Assembly (NCBI GenBank): GCA_000733355.1
Contig: JNVV01000031.1
Span: 421,492-485,491 of the forward strand
Direction: 5' to 3'
Source of the DNA: Falciphora oryzae
Lineage: Eukaryota > Ascomycota > Sordariomycetes > Magnaporthales > Magnaporthaceae
Length of the DNA stretch: 64,000 bases
The notes beneath the pieces are model-generated. The model was not told where the DNA came from. It was given only the letters and a program-made list of their open reading frames with translations, and did not search any database. This document shows positions 22,625-34,186 of this stretch, one piece after another. A program made the translations under genes and the position numbers. Position 1 is the first letter of the stretch, and each line of letters begins with the position of its first letter.

Positions 22625-23923
22625 TCATTTGCGCAGCTGCAGTGCCTGGCCCATAGCCTCTCCTCTTCCCTCGAGACGGAGCCTCACAAACTTTCGCAGG
22701 ACGAGCAGGCCATAGCAGCCGACGGCCACGGCGAGTGCGGCCGAGGTGGCAGAGACGCCGGGGAAGGCCCAGTCGAACTCGCGGATATGGCTAAAGATGT
22801 TCATGGCGTAGAAGCCGGCGAGGAAGGATCCCGTGGCGAGGCCGAGGGTGCCCATGCGGAATTTGAGGTCCAGGACCATGAGCAGGTTGCGGTTGGCGTC
22901 TAGGATGGCGCTGATGCTCTCTTCGGTGTTGCGAATGCTGGACACAAGGTTCTGCGCCTCCTGCGCGATCTCGTCATACGCCTTGTAGTACGAGTCGAGC
23001 AGCAGCTCGATGGCCGTGAGGTCGTCGTGGGCGGCGCGGCGCACGCGGCCGGCAGCGCGGTCTGTCAGGTACAGAGCGGCCAGGCGGTCGTCGTAGTCGA
23101 GCACATCCTCGACCGCGGAGCGCACCAGCTCGGCCTGTCGTGCGAAGTGGGTGACGCGGTCCGAGAGGCCCAGCAGGGCCCGCAGCTTGCGACGGTCCAT
23201 GACGAGGCCATCGTCGGCCGCAGACGTGTCATCTTCCTCGAGCGAGCGCAGGATCCGCGCAGCAGGTTCACGGATCGCATCCAGCTCGCGTTCCAATTGC
23301 GTTACCACGGCTCCTAGCACGGCCTCGAGTGCGCGGAACTCATACGGCAGAACCTTGTAGTATTCATCGTTCTCCTGGCCCTCAGGCTGTTGTTGGCGGA
23401 TCCGGTCTTGGAGGTCGCGGAGGAGGTCGGCGCGCGGGGATGAGAGACTCTGCGAGAGGGCTTCGGGAGATGGAGATTTTTCGTCATCGAACAGGAGAAC
23501 GCGGTTCCTCTGAACCAGGACCTTGAGGTCGAAGAGATGGAGGAGAACGGTGGTGGGACGGATCAAGATGTGAGACAGAGTGGAAGTATCGATTTTGCGG
23601 ATGTCGCGAGGAGCTAGGCCGTATTTTGACAGCAGCTCGACCCGGGTGGACGTGACAAATGGTGTTATGGTGCCATGTTCGTCCACCTCGGTGTATCGAA
23701 TCCTCGGCTCGCCAGGGTGCAGGGGCCCTCGGTCCTCGGTGTGGGAGGTGTGTCGACGACCCCGCGGCGTGTGGATGGCCAGAGATCGAGCCGAGGCGGG
23801 GGCGCAGAAGAACGGCTGAGGTCGGAGCTGAGGCTGCGCTTTGCAGTAGCTCAGGCGCCCGAGACATCGCGGCGGGTGTCTGGCAGGGAGGCCGCGCCAT
23901 GTGAGGGCTGCGAGAGGGGGCAT
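22625..23923 (-). CDS. Mrs2/Lpe10-like CorA-family mitochondrial inner-membrane protein
   Basis: Intronless; 432 aa from the chosen Met (MPPLAALTWRGLPARH), which starts an Arg-rich, acid-free presequence; an upstream in-frame Met at 24019 would give 464 aa. The body matches the Mrs2/Lpe10 branch of CorA: YTEVDEHGTITP, LLSKYGLAPRDIRKID, ILIRPTTVLLHLFDLKVLV, then VLPYEFRALEAVLGAVVTQL and a long helical region. Two C-terminal membrane helices follow, GTLGLATGSFLAGFYAMN and ATSAALAVAVGCYGLLVL. The family's nearly invariant GMN at the end of the first helix, which forms the Mg2+ selectivity loop, is AMN here (codon GCC). The protein may be a regulatory subunit of the mitochondrial Mg2+ channel rather than a pore by itself; that role is inferred. 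Confidence 0.86.
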   Translation of the reverse strand: MPPLAALTWRGLPARHPPRCLGRLSYCKAQPQLRPQPFFCAPASARSLAIHTPRGRRHTSHTEDRGPLHPGEPRIRYTEVDEHGTITPFVTSTRVELLSKYGLAPRDIRKIDTSTLSHILIRPTTVLLHLFDLKVLVQRNRVLLFDDEKSPSPEALSQSLSSPRADLLRDLQDRIRQQQPEGQENDEYYKVLPYEFRALEAVLGAVVTQLERELDAIREPAARILRSLEEDDTSAADDGLVMDRRKLRALLGLSDRVTHFARQAELVRSAVEDVLDYDDRLAALYLTDRAAGRVRRAAHDDLTAIELLLDSYYKAYDEIAQEAQNLVSSIRNTEESISAILDANRNLLMVLDLKFRMGTLGLATGSFLAGFYAMNIFSHIREFDWAFPGVSATSAALAVAVGCYGLLVLRKFVRLRLEGRGEAMGQALQLRK

Positions 23924-25518
23924 CAGGAGGGCCTTCTCGCAACGTGGTTGGGCTAGGATAGAACAAGGCTGCCAGTGGAGGAGGGGAGCGAGCCAGCTCC
24001 ACCACCCGGAATCGCGCACCGGGGATGGCGGAGCGTATGCTCAGTGAATGGCCATGGCGGTTGACGCAGGAAGCGCGTGGCTGCGACGATCTGGAGCGTC
24101 TGGAGGTCGGATCTTCTGACGCAGACCTGAGCCAAAAAGTCTCCATCATGACGCGCGCATGGAAAAGATAAGAAGTCCACTCAGACTCGATAAGAGCTTG
24201 GGCCAGGGACCCACCCCCAGCAGCCCAATTTGGATCCGGGTGGATCGCCAAGCCGGGCGGGCCCACCACCCCGATTTAGCTACAAGCTTTCATCCCAATT
24301 CCGAACCAGGGGCACAGCGACTGCCATCCGTTCCAGACAACACACATCACTTCCGTTTACCAAAAGCTGAAGCACGAAGGATGTCTTGATTCTGTGGTTG
24401 TCCCAAATTGCCCGGAAAGATCCCATCTCAAGCCGCCCCTTCCAACTCCAAGGCGCAGTCGCCGCCAGCCTTGCCACGATTTCCCCGCCTTCGGGGGAGA
24501 AAGGAGCTGCAGGGGCCTTTCTTGTGGCCAACACCGCTAACGAAAGCCGCAGCCTGCATGGCGTCGGGCTGGGAATACGAGGAATGCTTACCTAGTCTTC
24601 AGCTCGCAGCTACTTCTGCATCACCGACGCAGCCCCGGGCGCCAAACTCCACTCTCGGTGCCGAGGAGTCTCGCTTGTGCGCTTGAGCCATTTGTCGACG
24701 GCATCTCGAAGCCGAGAGCCCTCCCCCGATTGGTCTCTTCTTTTCAACGTCCATGACCGAGCTTTCGGGACAACTTTGCATGCTGATGCTAGATGCGGGG
24801 CCCAACTGTCATGTCGCTCGCCAGGCTTCTTCCCCGGAGCTGACGCCGCACAACGTAGACCGCCCTTCGACTAGAGCCCGGCCCTGGTAAACACCGAAAG
24901 GAACCGGTCCAGGGCATTCCAGCCGCAAACTATTGATGCCAACTCAACATGCCCTGTCCCGCACCGGTTAGCTTGGCGTTCAGCGCCCCAATGTGTCTCG
25001 GCTGAGTGGCCGGGCTCCAGGAAGCCGCAGGGCGCCCGATATCACACGACTGTGTTCCCCATGCCGAGAGGAGCACCAGCTTCGGACCTCCGACACAATA
25101 TTGACTCTGGCGCGGTAGATGGGCGTTGGGCCGACCACGACGTGAGATCCCCTGGTCCAGGAACTGCGACATTGGTCCTCTTCAGGCTAGTCTCCCGGAC
25201 TTGACAGTTGCGAGCCAACGCCAACGGCCGCGATTCCAAAGTCCAACCTCTCGGTTCTGCCTGATCCAGGAATGCCATTGTGCCTGTTCCAATATGGCGA
25301 TATCAGTGGCTGGGTGATTTCCGTGAGCGAACAAGCCCCAGCGATGAATCCAGGGCAGAGGATAAAAGACGCCCGTCCCGACACCCTCTCACAAGTCTTG
25401 TCTCCCTCATCCTCATCGGCACACTCTCGTTGAAGCCTCTCCTCCCATCTCGGCTCTCACTCAAGTCACACAATCGCTCCCGACCGGCAATCCTTCACCA
25501 GTCGATCCCACCGCAGCC
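23924..25518. other. Intergenic between divergent genes
   Basis: Shared upstream region of the minus-strand Mrs2-like gene and the plus-strand NTF2-like gene. No supported coding frame. Two long minus-strand frames here (24269-23484 and similar) are shadows or chance. Confidence 0.5.
25361..25370 (+). promoter_or_regulatory. Possible TATA-like box of the secreted NTF2-like gene
   Basis: GATAAAAGAC lies about 150 bp before the ATG at 25519 and is followed by a pyrimidine-rich leader (CACCCTCTCACAAGTC and on), the usual look of a strong filamentous-fungal promoter. Position and composition only; no mapping data. Confidence 0.35.
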
Positions 25519-26103
25519 ATGCGTTTCACAATCCCGTGCCTGGCCCTCGCCGCCCTTGGCGTCGTCGCCCTCCCGTCCAACAGCGACGCCGACTACACCT
25601 CCATCTTCAGCCGCCACAAGGGAGGAGCCCCGAGGTGCATGACTTCCAAGGAGGGCGTGGCCGCAGTCGAGATCTACCGCCAGCTGATCGCCGAGTGGAA
25701 GCCTGAGCTGGCCAAGTACGTGTCCGAGAGCTTTGTCGACAACTCGGACTCCATCAACACCTTTGTCCACCGTCCTCTCGGCGGCCCCACGTTCCCCAAC
25801 AAGGCCGCCTTCATCGCCAGCCAGAACGCCCAGCCGCACTTCCCCATCACCATCCTCAACATCGACTCCAAGAAGTGCAACACCGTTTCTTTCCAGTGGA
25901 AGGCTGCGTTCGGCCAGGCCAATCTGCCCAGCAAGGGCCTCACCGCGCTGCAGATGGTCTGGGAGGAAAACCAGTGGAAGGTTCGCCAGATTGACGTCGA
26001 GTTCAACTCGCTCATCTGGCTTCTCAACATGGGTGGTAGCTACACTTGGGAGGGCAAGACCTACACCCCGACCTCGCCTGACCCGGCCCTGGCCCCGAAA
26101 TAA
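25519..26103 (+). CDS. Secreted NTF2-like domain protein
   Basis: Intronless, 194 aa. A clear signal peptide (MRFTIPCLALAALGVVALPS, cleavage expected near 18-20) points to secretion. The mature part starts with a short linker and then EGVAAVEIYRQLIAEWKPEL, FVDNSDSINTFVHRPLGG, FPNKAAFIASQNAQPHFPI and VWEENQWKVRQIDVEFNSLI, which fits the helix-then-sheet pattern of fungal secreted NTF2-like (SnoaL-type) proteins. Their function is mostly unknown; some bind small ligands or catalyse isomerisation. The two Cys (residues 40 and 117) could pair. Codon use is strongly biased to C-ending codons, suggesting high expression. The start is supported by the signal peptide. Confidence 0.82.
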   Translation: MRFTIPCLALAALGVVALPSNSDADYTSIFSRHKGGAPRCMTSKEGVAAVEIYRQLIAEWKPELAKYVSESFVDNSDSINTFVHRPLGGPTFPNKAAFIASQNAQPHFPITILNIDSKKCNTVSFQWKAAFGQANLPSKGLTALQMVWEENQWKVRQIDVEFNSLIWLLNMGGSYTWEGKTYTPTSPDPALAPK

Positions 26104-27934
26104 GCCTTAATGTTTAATGTTGGTGGGGTTGCTGGTGGTTCGACCGCGGGGCAGCCTTGCCAATGTTGTGCTGGGGCAGGTTCTGGCCTGCCTAAGCTTG
26201 GGCTTGAAGTACAGTGACGTTAATCCTTGCGGGATCTTGGCGGACTGCCAAAAAGTGACGGACATAGATAGCCTTGATCCGGATAATTCCGCTCGCACAT
26301 ACATAGCTGCAAGCAAACTAATCTCCCCAATGCTTTTCTGCGCTAGCCGCGTGAACCTGGAGCTAGAAGCGCTAGATTTCTCGCCTTGCTTTGGCCACAT
26401 GGTATGGGGCCGTTTCCTTCTGGTTCACTGGGATTTTACAATAGGGCTGTTGGTGGTGCACAGCAGCGCCCAAGGCTGCAGGGGCTCAGTCAGCACGTCG
26501 AATGCTGACCGTCCCCGCCTTTTTCCCCTAGCGTTTTTGTGTTAGCGAGGCCCAAACGCTGTTGGTGGCCCGTGGCTCGAGATGAGTGGCCATCTAGCAA
26601 CCGCGTCCTACGCGAAGGAACGTCGGCCCCGAATATGCATGGCAACACAATCTCGAAAAAGGGTTGCAAAAGCTCCAGAATCTCGGGTATGAACCCTTCA
26701 TCTCGGGGCCGGTCGGAGCTCCGGGGCCGGCAAAGGTCTAGAGATAGGGTATTACCGGAACCTGGTCTGGAGACTAATCTCGACTCGGCCGTCGGCTAAA
26801 ACAGTGATCCGTACAGCGGGATCGTGCTTCCTTGCATTTTTTAGCCGTCGCCGTCGCTGCTAGACCGGGCCAAGAATCCGCCGGAGCCGTGAGTGGGGAT
26901 GAGCACCACGGAGGCCCGGGCGGCGTCTGTCCGGGGAGGACGCCAGCCGGTCTTGGTATATTTCCGGCCAGTGAACAACCGCGTCCCGTTCCTCATGTGT
27001 CATCGCGGCACAAGGCCAAGAGCCGCACCCATCTTGGCGTCTGGATTACAAGTTATCTCGCCTGAAATTTCTCGCCAATCAGCGTTACAACACAAAAAAA
27101 AAAAAAAAACCGCTATTGGGAATCACGCTGGTGGGGGGTCGCTTAGCGCTACAATGTCCAAGGATTATCATTGCACAGGGCGAGCATCGCAACGCGATCC
27201 GATACGCCCACCTGAGGCGATGCCCCTTCCCGTTGATAGCCAGACTCCTAGCTCCAACACACATGCTCGCGCACACACATTTGGGTCGCTCGGAAAGCTG
27301 CGTGTAGTTACATCGTGCGTCCCTTACCCCTTGCACCTCGTGAGCTGGCCCGGCTAATTACCTTGGCCCGGTCATCTCCACAACCAACAGGTACCGATTT
27401 CCTAGTTTTGCCGATGATCAATATAGGAGCGGACAACCCGGCCTGTGCGTACCCTTCCTTAGCTTCATCAACGCCAGCTCGCCGCTAGGCACACCTCCAG
27501 CGGCCAAGATCGCGGAGTGCGTTGCTAGTATGCGGACGTTGTTGTCAACACTGAGCCTTCCGTCGCGTCGTCCTCTTGCGACCGCATATTAGCCTCCTTT
27601 TTTACCATTCAGGTGTGACTTCCAGGAGGATTTCGGTCCCGGGGCAGCTCAAGTTGCACGTCGGTGCTTTTGATACGTACCTGATAGCTTCCAGTCGACA
27701 TCTGATGTTGCGCGCTCAACCGTATGCACGCACTCCTGGAGTGAATTGCGAGGCATCGCGAAGTGATAAAAACCCCAGCGTCAATCTCCCCGGTGATTGC
27801 CTTACCCACTCTCATGCTTCTTCTATTCTGTGTCCATCGCTCCACCAGCACCTGATACAGTCGTGCGGAGTATTACCCTCGCGCGCTTTCTCAACACACA
27901 CTTCCCCCAGACACATTCCCAGTCATATCTCGAA
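26104..27934. other. Intergenic, no gene seen
   Basis: About 1.8 kb with an A run near 27094-27110 and the promoter and leader of the O-methyltransferase (CT-rich, 27800-27934). No gene was recognised. Confidence 0.45.
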
Positions 27935-29594
27935 ATGAGTGCCATACTCAACGCCTTGCAGCAATTGCTTGCCATTGTCCGCGGGTCACCTATCGGGCAA
28001 GAACATTCCACCCTCAAAACCAAGCATCAGATGCCCGGCGCCGGCCCCGGAGGCCTTGTCAGCCTTGCGGAGGCGCTCCTCGAGAACGCCAAAGCGGTGC
28101 AAGCCAACCCCCAGGATAAAGAATTGAGAATATCCATGGCTAAGCTGGCCAAGAGGATTGGATCCGAGGCGGCGGGGCCGGAGTCCATCATCCCCATGTA
28201 TGCGGTGGCTGTAAGTCCGGACGAAAGATATCTCCCCACACGCACCATTACTACCTCTGCCCGCTCCTCGCCGCTCCATGTGCTGATTTAGGTATGCTGG
28301 GTGGTCAAGTTCGGTGAGATCGGGGCTACATACCAGTTCATGGAGTGGAAGCTCTTCGACAAGATCACCAAGGAGAAGAGCACATCGTACCAGGAGCTCG
28401 CCGACTCCGTCGGGGCTGATTTGGCTGTCATCTGTGAGCACATGGCCCCGAACTCCATGTTCAAACATTAGAGCAGAGCTTACAGATCACGGCTTCGACC
28501 AGCCCGTCTTGGAGGCATGCTCGTCGCCAGCGGCCGCCTCATCCAGACTTCCCCAGGCCATGTGAAGCACTCGTCCACATCCCACATGTTCGCGAACAAC
28601 CACAACGCCGGTAACCTCTTCCGCATCATGCTCGAGCATGGCCTGCGCGGGTGAGTACCAAACCTACTGATTTTCTATACCGCTCCTCTATCTAGACACT
28701 AACTCGACTCCCTCCAGATATCTGCATTGGCCCGAGTACTTTGCCAAATACGCAAGTAATATTCCTTAGAGTTTTCAAGCAATATGACAGCGCATTTGTT
28801 CTAACTATTGGTTCTGGCAGGGACCCCACGAGCCCGCGGGTCCCACCCACAACCCCTTCACCTTCAGCCACGGCCACCCGGAGCTGGGCGTGTTCGACGT
28901 CGTCGCACTCGACGGGGAGCGCGCCCGCATCTTCGCGTCCAGCATGCGCAGCGCCGACTCCATCTCGGACTCCATCTCGGCGCGCTTCGGCGGGCCGGCC
29001 TCCATCTATGACTTTTCCTGGCTGGGGGCCGAGGCCACCAAGACCCCCAACGCCGACGCCGACGCCGACGCCAACGCCAGGCCGCTGCTGGTCGACGTGG
29101 GAGGCAGCCACGGCGACACGCTCAAGCACATCATGCAGGCCGTCCCCGCGATCCCCCAGGAGCGGTGCGTGCTGCAGGACCGCGCCGAGGTGGTCGAGGA
29201 GTCGGCGCGCGCGGCGGACCCGGCCCTGGCGCGGATTCGGCGCGTCGCGCACGACTTCAACACGGAGCAGCCCGTCAAGGGGGCGCTCGTCTACCTGCTG
29301 CGCCGCGTCCTGCACGACTACTCGGACCCCATCTGCACGCGCGTCCTGGCCCACCTGGCCGCGGCCCTGCCCGCCGGCGACGCGCGCGCCCGCGTCCTCA
29401 TCATGGACCAGGTCCTCTCGGACCCGCCCAGCCCCGGGAACGCGGCCGCGGACCTCGTCATGTTCAACATTGGCGGCAAGGAGAGGAGCCCGGCTGGGTT
29501 CGAGAAGATTGTCGGGGCGGCGGGCATGCGGGTCGTCAAGATTCACCGCAAGGAGGGCAGCGAGGTTGGCGTCGTCGAGTGTGCTCTGGCGTGA
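27935..29594 (+). CDS. SAM-dependent O-methyltransferase, plant-type (COMT-like)
   Basis: Five exons: 27935-28210, 28292-28433, 28503-28650, 28718-28751 and 28821-29594, 457 aa. The splice choices give the continuous family pattern SYQELADSVGADLAVISRLG then GMLVASGRLIQTSPG (dimerisation winged-helix), then GYLHWPEYFAKYGPHEPAG. Intron 4 must begin GCAAGT (GC-AG) to keep frame; the GT three bases on breaks it. Exon 5 has the SAM motif LLVDVGGSHGDTLKHI (about 290-305) and RRVLHDYSDPICTRVLAHL, whose His (about 363) is the catalytic base. An Ala-Asp run near 29052-29080 comes from a GACGCC microsatellite. Such enzymes methylate phenolic hydroxyls in fungal secondary metabolism. No signal peptide. 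Confidence 0.85.
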
Positions 29595-30595
29595 GGAATG
29601 GTTGCCCCTAGGAGATGTGGTCTCTTTTTTTCCATTTACTATTATCACATGTTCAGACCGCCGGCCCAGCTCCCGGCTAAATAGGGGCACGGTGGACAAG
29701 GTTTGTGTAGCCACCCCGACGGCCGTGGTATATGCTGAACATTCTTCGGTCGTGCTAGACGAGGCTTGTTCATCACTGTTTTGGGGCCGACAGAAGATGG
29801 GAGCAAGGTAGTTAACTTGGCCAATGGTTGCTAGATTTGGTTTGTGGATGCAACCTTGGGGCGTGAAGGCCTCCTTCTGGAGCGGTGTCGCAGTGGCTGC
29901 GTGTAGTTCCCTTTATACATTTCCCAACATACCAGGCACCTGAAAGGCCCTCCTTCCGCTTCCAGTACGCCACACGCGGCTCATATCCAAGTCAACTGGT
30001 TCATAGGCAGGGGAAACAGCAGAGAACCTAGAGTCGTACGGTCTGCATGGCGCCCTCGCACATGTGGTATCAAGGCGATATTCATTACAGACAACCTCAG
30101 GCGTTGGCCGACCACTCTCTTTGCTAAAAGGTCAACAAAGCCAACCGGATCAAATTTCTGGAAGAGAAGCTCCACGACTACTGTCACTCCTCGCAGCCTG
30201 GTTTTCACTGCGGGTTTATTCCTGTCTGCCTCGTCCTACGTAACCTAGGGTGGCCACTGAAAGCGCAGCCATGGGAAACAGCACCATGCTCAATGCTGCA
30301 CGTGTTTGCTCCCTAACAGCTGCATCCATCAAGCGGCTGCATGCACCGATCCCCGCTCTTGCCAACCTTGACAACGTCCGTGCCGTCGACGAGTTGCCCA
30401 GCAGGTCGCCGCCCCTGAAAGCAACGAGCCTGGAGGACCCGTCGGCGAGGGAATCGACGAAGAGAAACAGCCACATGACCCGGGCGAAACCACCGTCGTT
30501 GCCGCGGCCGAGCCTGACATCGATCCGAACAATGGCGTCACCAAGCGCTGCCCCACGGACGGCGCGGTATCCCTGACACGGAACCCGCGGCCAAG
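29595..30595. other. Intergenic, possibly upstream part of the NLR pseudogene
   Basis: No intact gene. About 30410-30590 one plus-strand frame is acidic and low complexity (EEKQPHDPGETTVVAAAEPD) and may be the former N-terminal linker of the NLR gene that follows in another frame. Confidence 0.4.
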
Positions 30596-33500
30596 ATGGC
30601 TATGGCCGTTGCCGCGAGCCTGGACCAGCTCCCGCTCGACCTGAGAGCCGCCATCGTCGCGTACCGGGTCGACGACTGCTCCGAGGCCCTGAACCGGCTG
30701 CGGGGCGAAGTCGGGGCACGCCGGTCGCTGCAGCGTATCGCGCGTGTCGCCGATGCTGTAATACTCGAGAAGTTCACCACGGGCTTCACCACGCTATGCA
30801 ACCCCCAGCGCTGGGCGCTGGACGTGCTCTGGGGTGGCATGAACCACATCTTCAAGGTGGCCGGCAGGCTCGGCGATGCCGTCAACCGCATCTCGGACTG
30901 CTTCGAGGCCCTCTTCGAGTCACTGCCCCGGGTCAGCGAGTACCTCGACCTGCTGCCGACCGGCCGCATCCGAAGGGCGCTCTACGCCATCTCCGAGGTC
31001 TGTATCATCTTCAGCCTGAAGGTCGTCGACTTTCTGGGCTGCAGTTCTCTCCGTAAGTGCACCTTGATACAGCCAGCTACGACGGGGACTATCGGGGTGT
31101 TGCATCTACCTCGTATCAAGCCATTTGATCTTGCCCCTCGCAAAGTCTCCAGAGAGCTCCGTCTTCCAGAGCGCCACCTGCGTCAGCAAGACACGGCTGC
31201 ACCGGTTCTGTTCTTTTTTCCAGTTGCTTTTTGTAAGCGATCTAGCACTCCACGCCGCTCGGATTAGCACCTACCCACCTTCCTCAGTGGAAAGCAAGGC
31301 ATACTGTTGGACAAACGCGGATCGTGGCCGGGCGGTGACATGGAATGGAGCTGGCAGTTGCAAGCCGCTGAATCTGGATCCGATGGCCAGTATTAATACA
31401 CCGACTCTTGAATCTTGGATGCATCCTGGCCGACTCTAGAGCCCCTCGTCCGCATGTCCTGGCGGCCCTCCGACCTTAACTTCCAAGCCATCAAAGCGGA
31501 CATTGAGAGAAGCAAGCGCGAGTTCGAGGCAGAATCCCAACTTACATACAGGAAGGCCATGATACTCTGGCAGCGCAAGATGGACGACCGGGACTCCGCA
31601 ACTGGCGGGCCGTCCTCCTCCGACACACGAAGGGGCAACTCCGTCGCCTCCATCCTCCAGCCGAGACGGCCCACCTCCACCGGCCGTGTCGATATCCTGT
31701 CGGAGCTTGAGTCGATACTAAACCCTCCGCGGGACCCGGCCGTGGCGCCGACGGGGAGCGACCAGCGGTCCTGCGTCCCGCACGGCGTCGGCGGCGTAGG
31801 GAAGACCGAGAGCGCCGTCGAACCCGTCCACCGCATGTGCGGCTGATTCGACAGCATCTCCTGGGTGCACTCCGAGACTGAGGTCGAGCTTTTGAACAGC
31901 TTTCTCGATATCGTGAGGCACCTTCACATTTTCGACGACCAGAAATCCACCCAAGAGAACGTGGAAAATGTGGCGCGCTGGCTCAAAGAGACCGGTTAGC
32001 TTCCCAACCACAGCCCTGACACTAACCAAATTCACCAGACTGACAACAGCTCTACTGCTCTACTGGTATCTGCAGACCAAAAGTTTTTGCTGGTTTTTGA
32101 CAACGTCGTGAACCACAAATCCATCGTGCGGTACTGGCCACACAACAGCAAATGCTCCATCCTTTGTCACATCTCAGTCCTCGCAGGAAACGTCGTTATG
32201 CAGATACGCGATCAAGGTTGAGCCTATGCTGCCCGACAACGACTGCGAGTTGACCATGAGGCTCACCGGCGCAGCAGCAGAGGAGAGAGGAGAAGCCAAG
32301 AAGCTCTCCGAGAGCCTTGGTGGTCTGCCCCTTGCCTTGGCACACTTCTCGGGCTACATTCGGGGGGCAGCCATGTCCCTGCAAGAGTTCCGGGAGACGT
32401 TTAAGGACCGTTACGGTTCCATCGAGATTTGGTCTAGCAACACTTCCGACTTTCTTGGACATTATGAGCGCACTCTCGATACCGTGTGGGACTCTGCACT
32501 AAAAAAAAGCTGTCTGCTGAGGCCCTCGAGCTTCTACGAGTACTGGCCATACTGCACCCAGACCAGGTTCAGGAGATAATGCTGCTTGACCGGCCAACGG
32601 ACGCGAGCGAAAATGAAAGACTGAAGGAGCTTGCCAGGTAGGAAACATGACGCAAATCGAACTTGCTCTGGCACGATTCTAGTTAACACGAAGGCCAAAC
32701 TTAGACGAGAGGAATGGTCGCCGAGCTTCTGGACTGCCATCTCGCCAAACGCGCTGGCCATGCCGAGGAAGCCACCCTCTACATCCACCGCGCTCTCAAG
32801 CGAGGGGTGCTGACCGCCTTGCTGATGACCCGCCGGCACGCCGGCGCATTTTCGACAACACTGTGGCACGTGTTCGTCGCGTGTTTCCCGCCCGTGCTAT
32901 GGCGGCACGATGGTCTGCTGATGACCAGGAGCGATGCGAGACATTCCTGCCCCAGGTCCTGAGCCTGCAGGCCGAGTACGAGCGCGCGGAGCCGCCCCTG
33001 CTCGGCAGTCTCCTCTTCTCTGACCTGCTCACAGACGCCCCCTATTATCTTTGGGACCAGATGCTGATCACCGATTCCCTTTCCGCGGCCCTGGTAGCCG
33101 AGAAGATCAGTCGCGAGCTGGTCCCAAAGGACGAAGCGGCGACGAACCGTCAGCTCACAGACGTGATCAGCATTGTTGCAGAAGATTATATCAGGTTAGG
33201 GCAGCGTGTGAGGGTCTACCCTATCCTCCGCGAGGCCGCCCACAACCGGCTGGCCATCGTGGCAACTTTCCCGGATGACCAGGTGCCCCTCGCGGATGCC
33301 ATCGGCGTGGTCCGCGCCTGGAACGACCTGGCACTGGCCCTGACAGATGACGAGGAGGTCGACGAGGCAGCAGAGCTGTCGGACCGGGCTCTACACAAGC
33401 CTCGCTCACTTGGCGACGAGACCTCTCTGCTCTACCGCTATGCCATGCAGTACGTAACACGCTCCATTATCCGCTCCGGGCGGGGAGAAGGCACGGATCG

Positions 33501-34186
33501 TAACCTCGAGGGGGCAGCCGACGACGCCGAGCGGGCAGTACAGCTTGCGAGAGGAGCGCTCAGCGAGCGTCCGTACTGGATAACAGTTTTCAGGCTGCAG
33601 TTTGCGCTCGTAGCACTCTACAGGGGCACGTTTTCCGAGGCCAGGGATGTCTTTGCCGAGATCTACGCGACGCGGAATTCCCTATACGGAGACAACCACC
33701 AGGAAACGGTGGAGCTCTTATACTGGCTCGGCACGGCAATTTCTACCTGAAGGAGTAATTACCACGAAGCTGAGTAAGTCTGAGTGTTGTGCATCCCCAT
33801 GGTGGCCGTGGTGTGTGTGTATGTCAATAGGTAACTAACCGAACTACGTCTTTATCATCATTATAGGCGCTATCCGGCGAGCTCTCAGTCTCAGGGGGGG
33901 GGTTGCAAAATGGGACCCTATCAAGATCGCCTGAGCTCAGTTGCGGCTGACACTCGTGCTGGACAAGATGGGCCGTCCAGTTGAGGCAGACTCTCTTCGG
34001 CAGAAGACACTGTCGGAGGTCGGAGAGAGAATCCGGCCGCGGCTCAGCTCTCCCAACAACGTTGAGGAGCTGGCGGCATGCGAGTGGTTCATCCCTGTCT
34101 TACAGTCTGGTCGGTCGACTGGCGCTCACCGGGTTTTGGCCGATGATGATCTCTCTAGTGGCCTATTCGGTTCGAGCTGTTTATGA
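30596..34186 (+). pseudogene. Decayed NLR (STAND) gene: DUF7708-like - NB-ARC - TPR-like
   Basis: Domain order is that of fungal NLR-type receptors. 30596-31052 encodes a DUF7708-like N-terminus (ALDVLWGGMNHIFKVAGRLG). The nucleotide-binding domain has the P-loop GVGGVGKT (about 31783-31806), a Walker-B-like FLLVFDNV (about 32085-32108) and GGLPLALAHFSGYIRG (about 32310-32357). The C-terminal helical repeats run to 34186 (NSLYGDNHQETVELLYWLGT). Likely introns remain, for example after 31052 and near 31995-32090. Lesions that introns do not explain: TGA at 31844, a +1 shift near 32163, a shift at the A run 32501-32508, a shift near 32845, TGA at 33748 and more near 33895-33935. Intact relatives act in heterokaryon incompatibility or xenorecognition. 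Confidence 0.75.
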
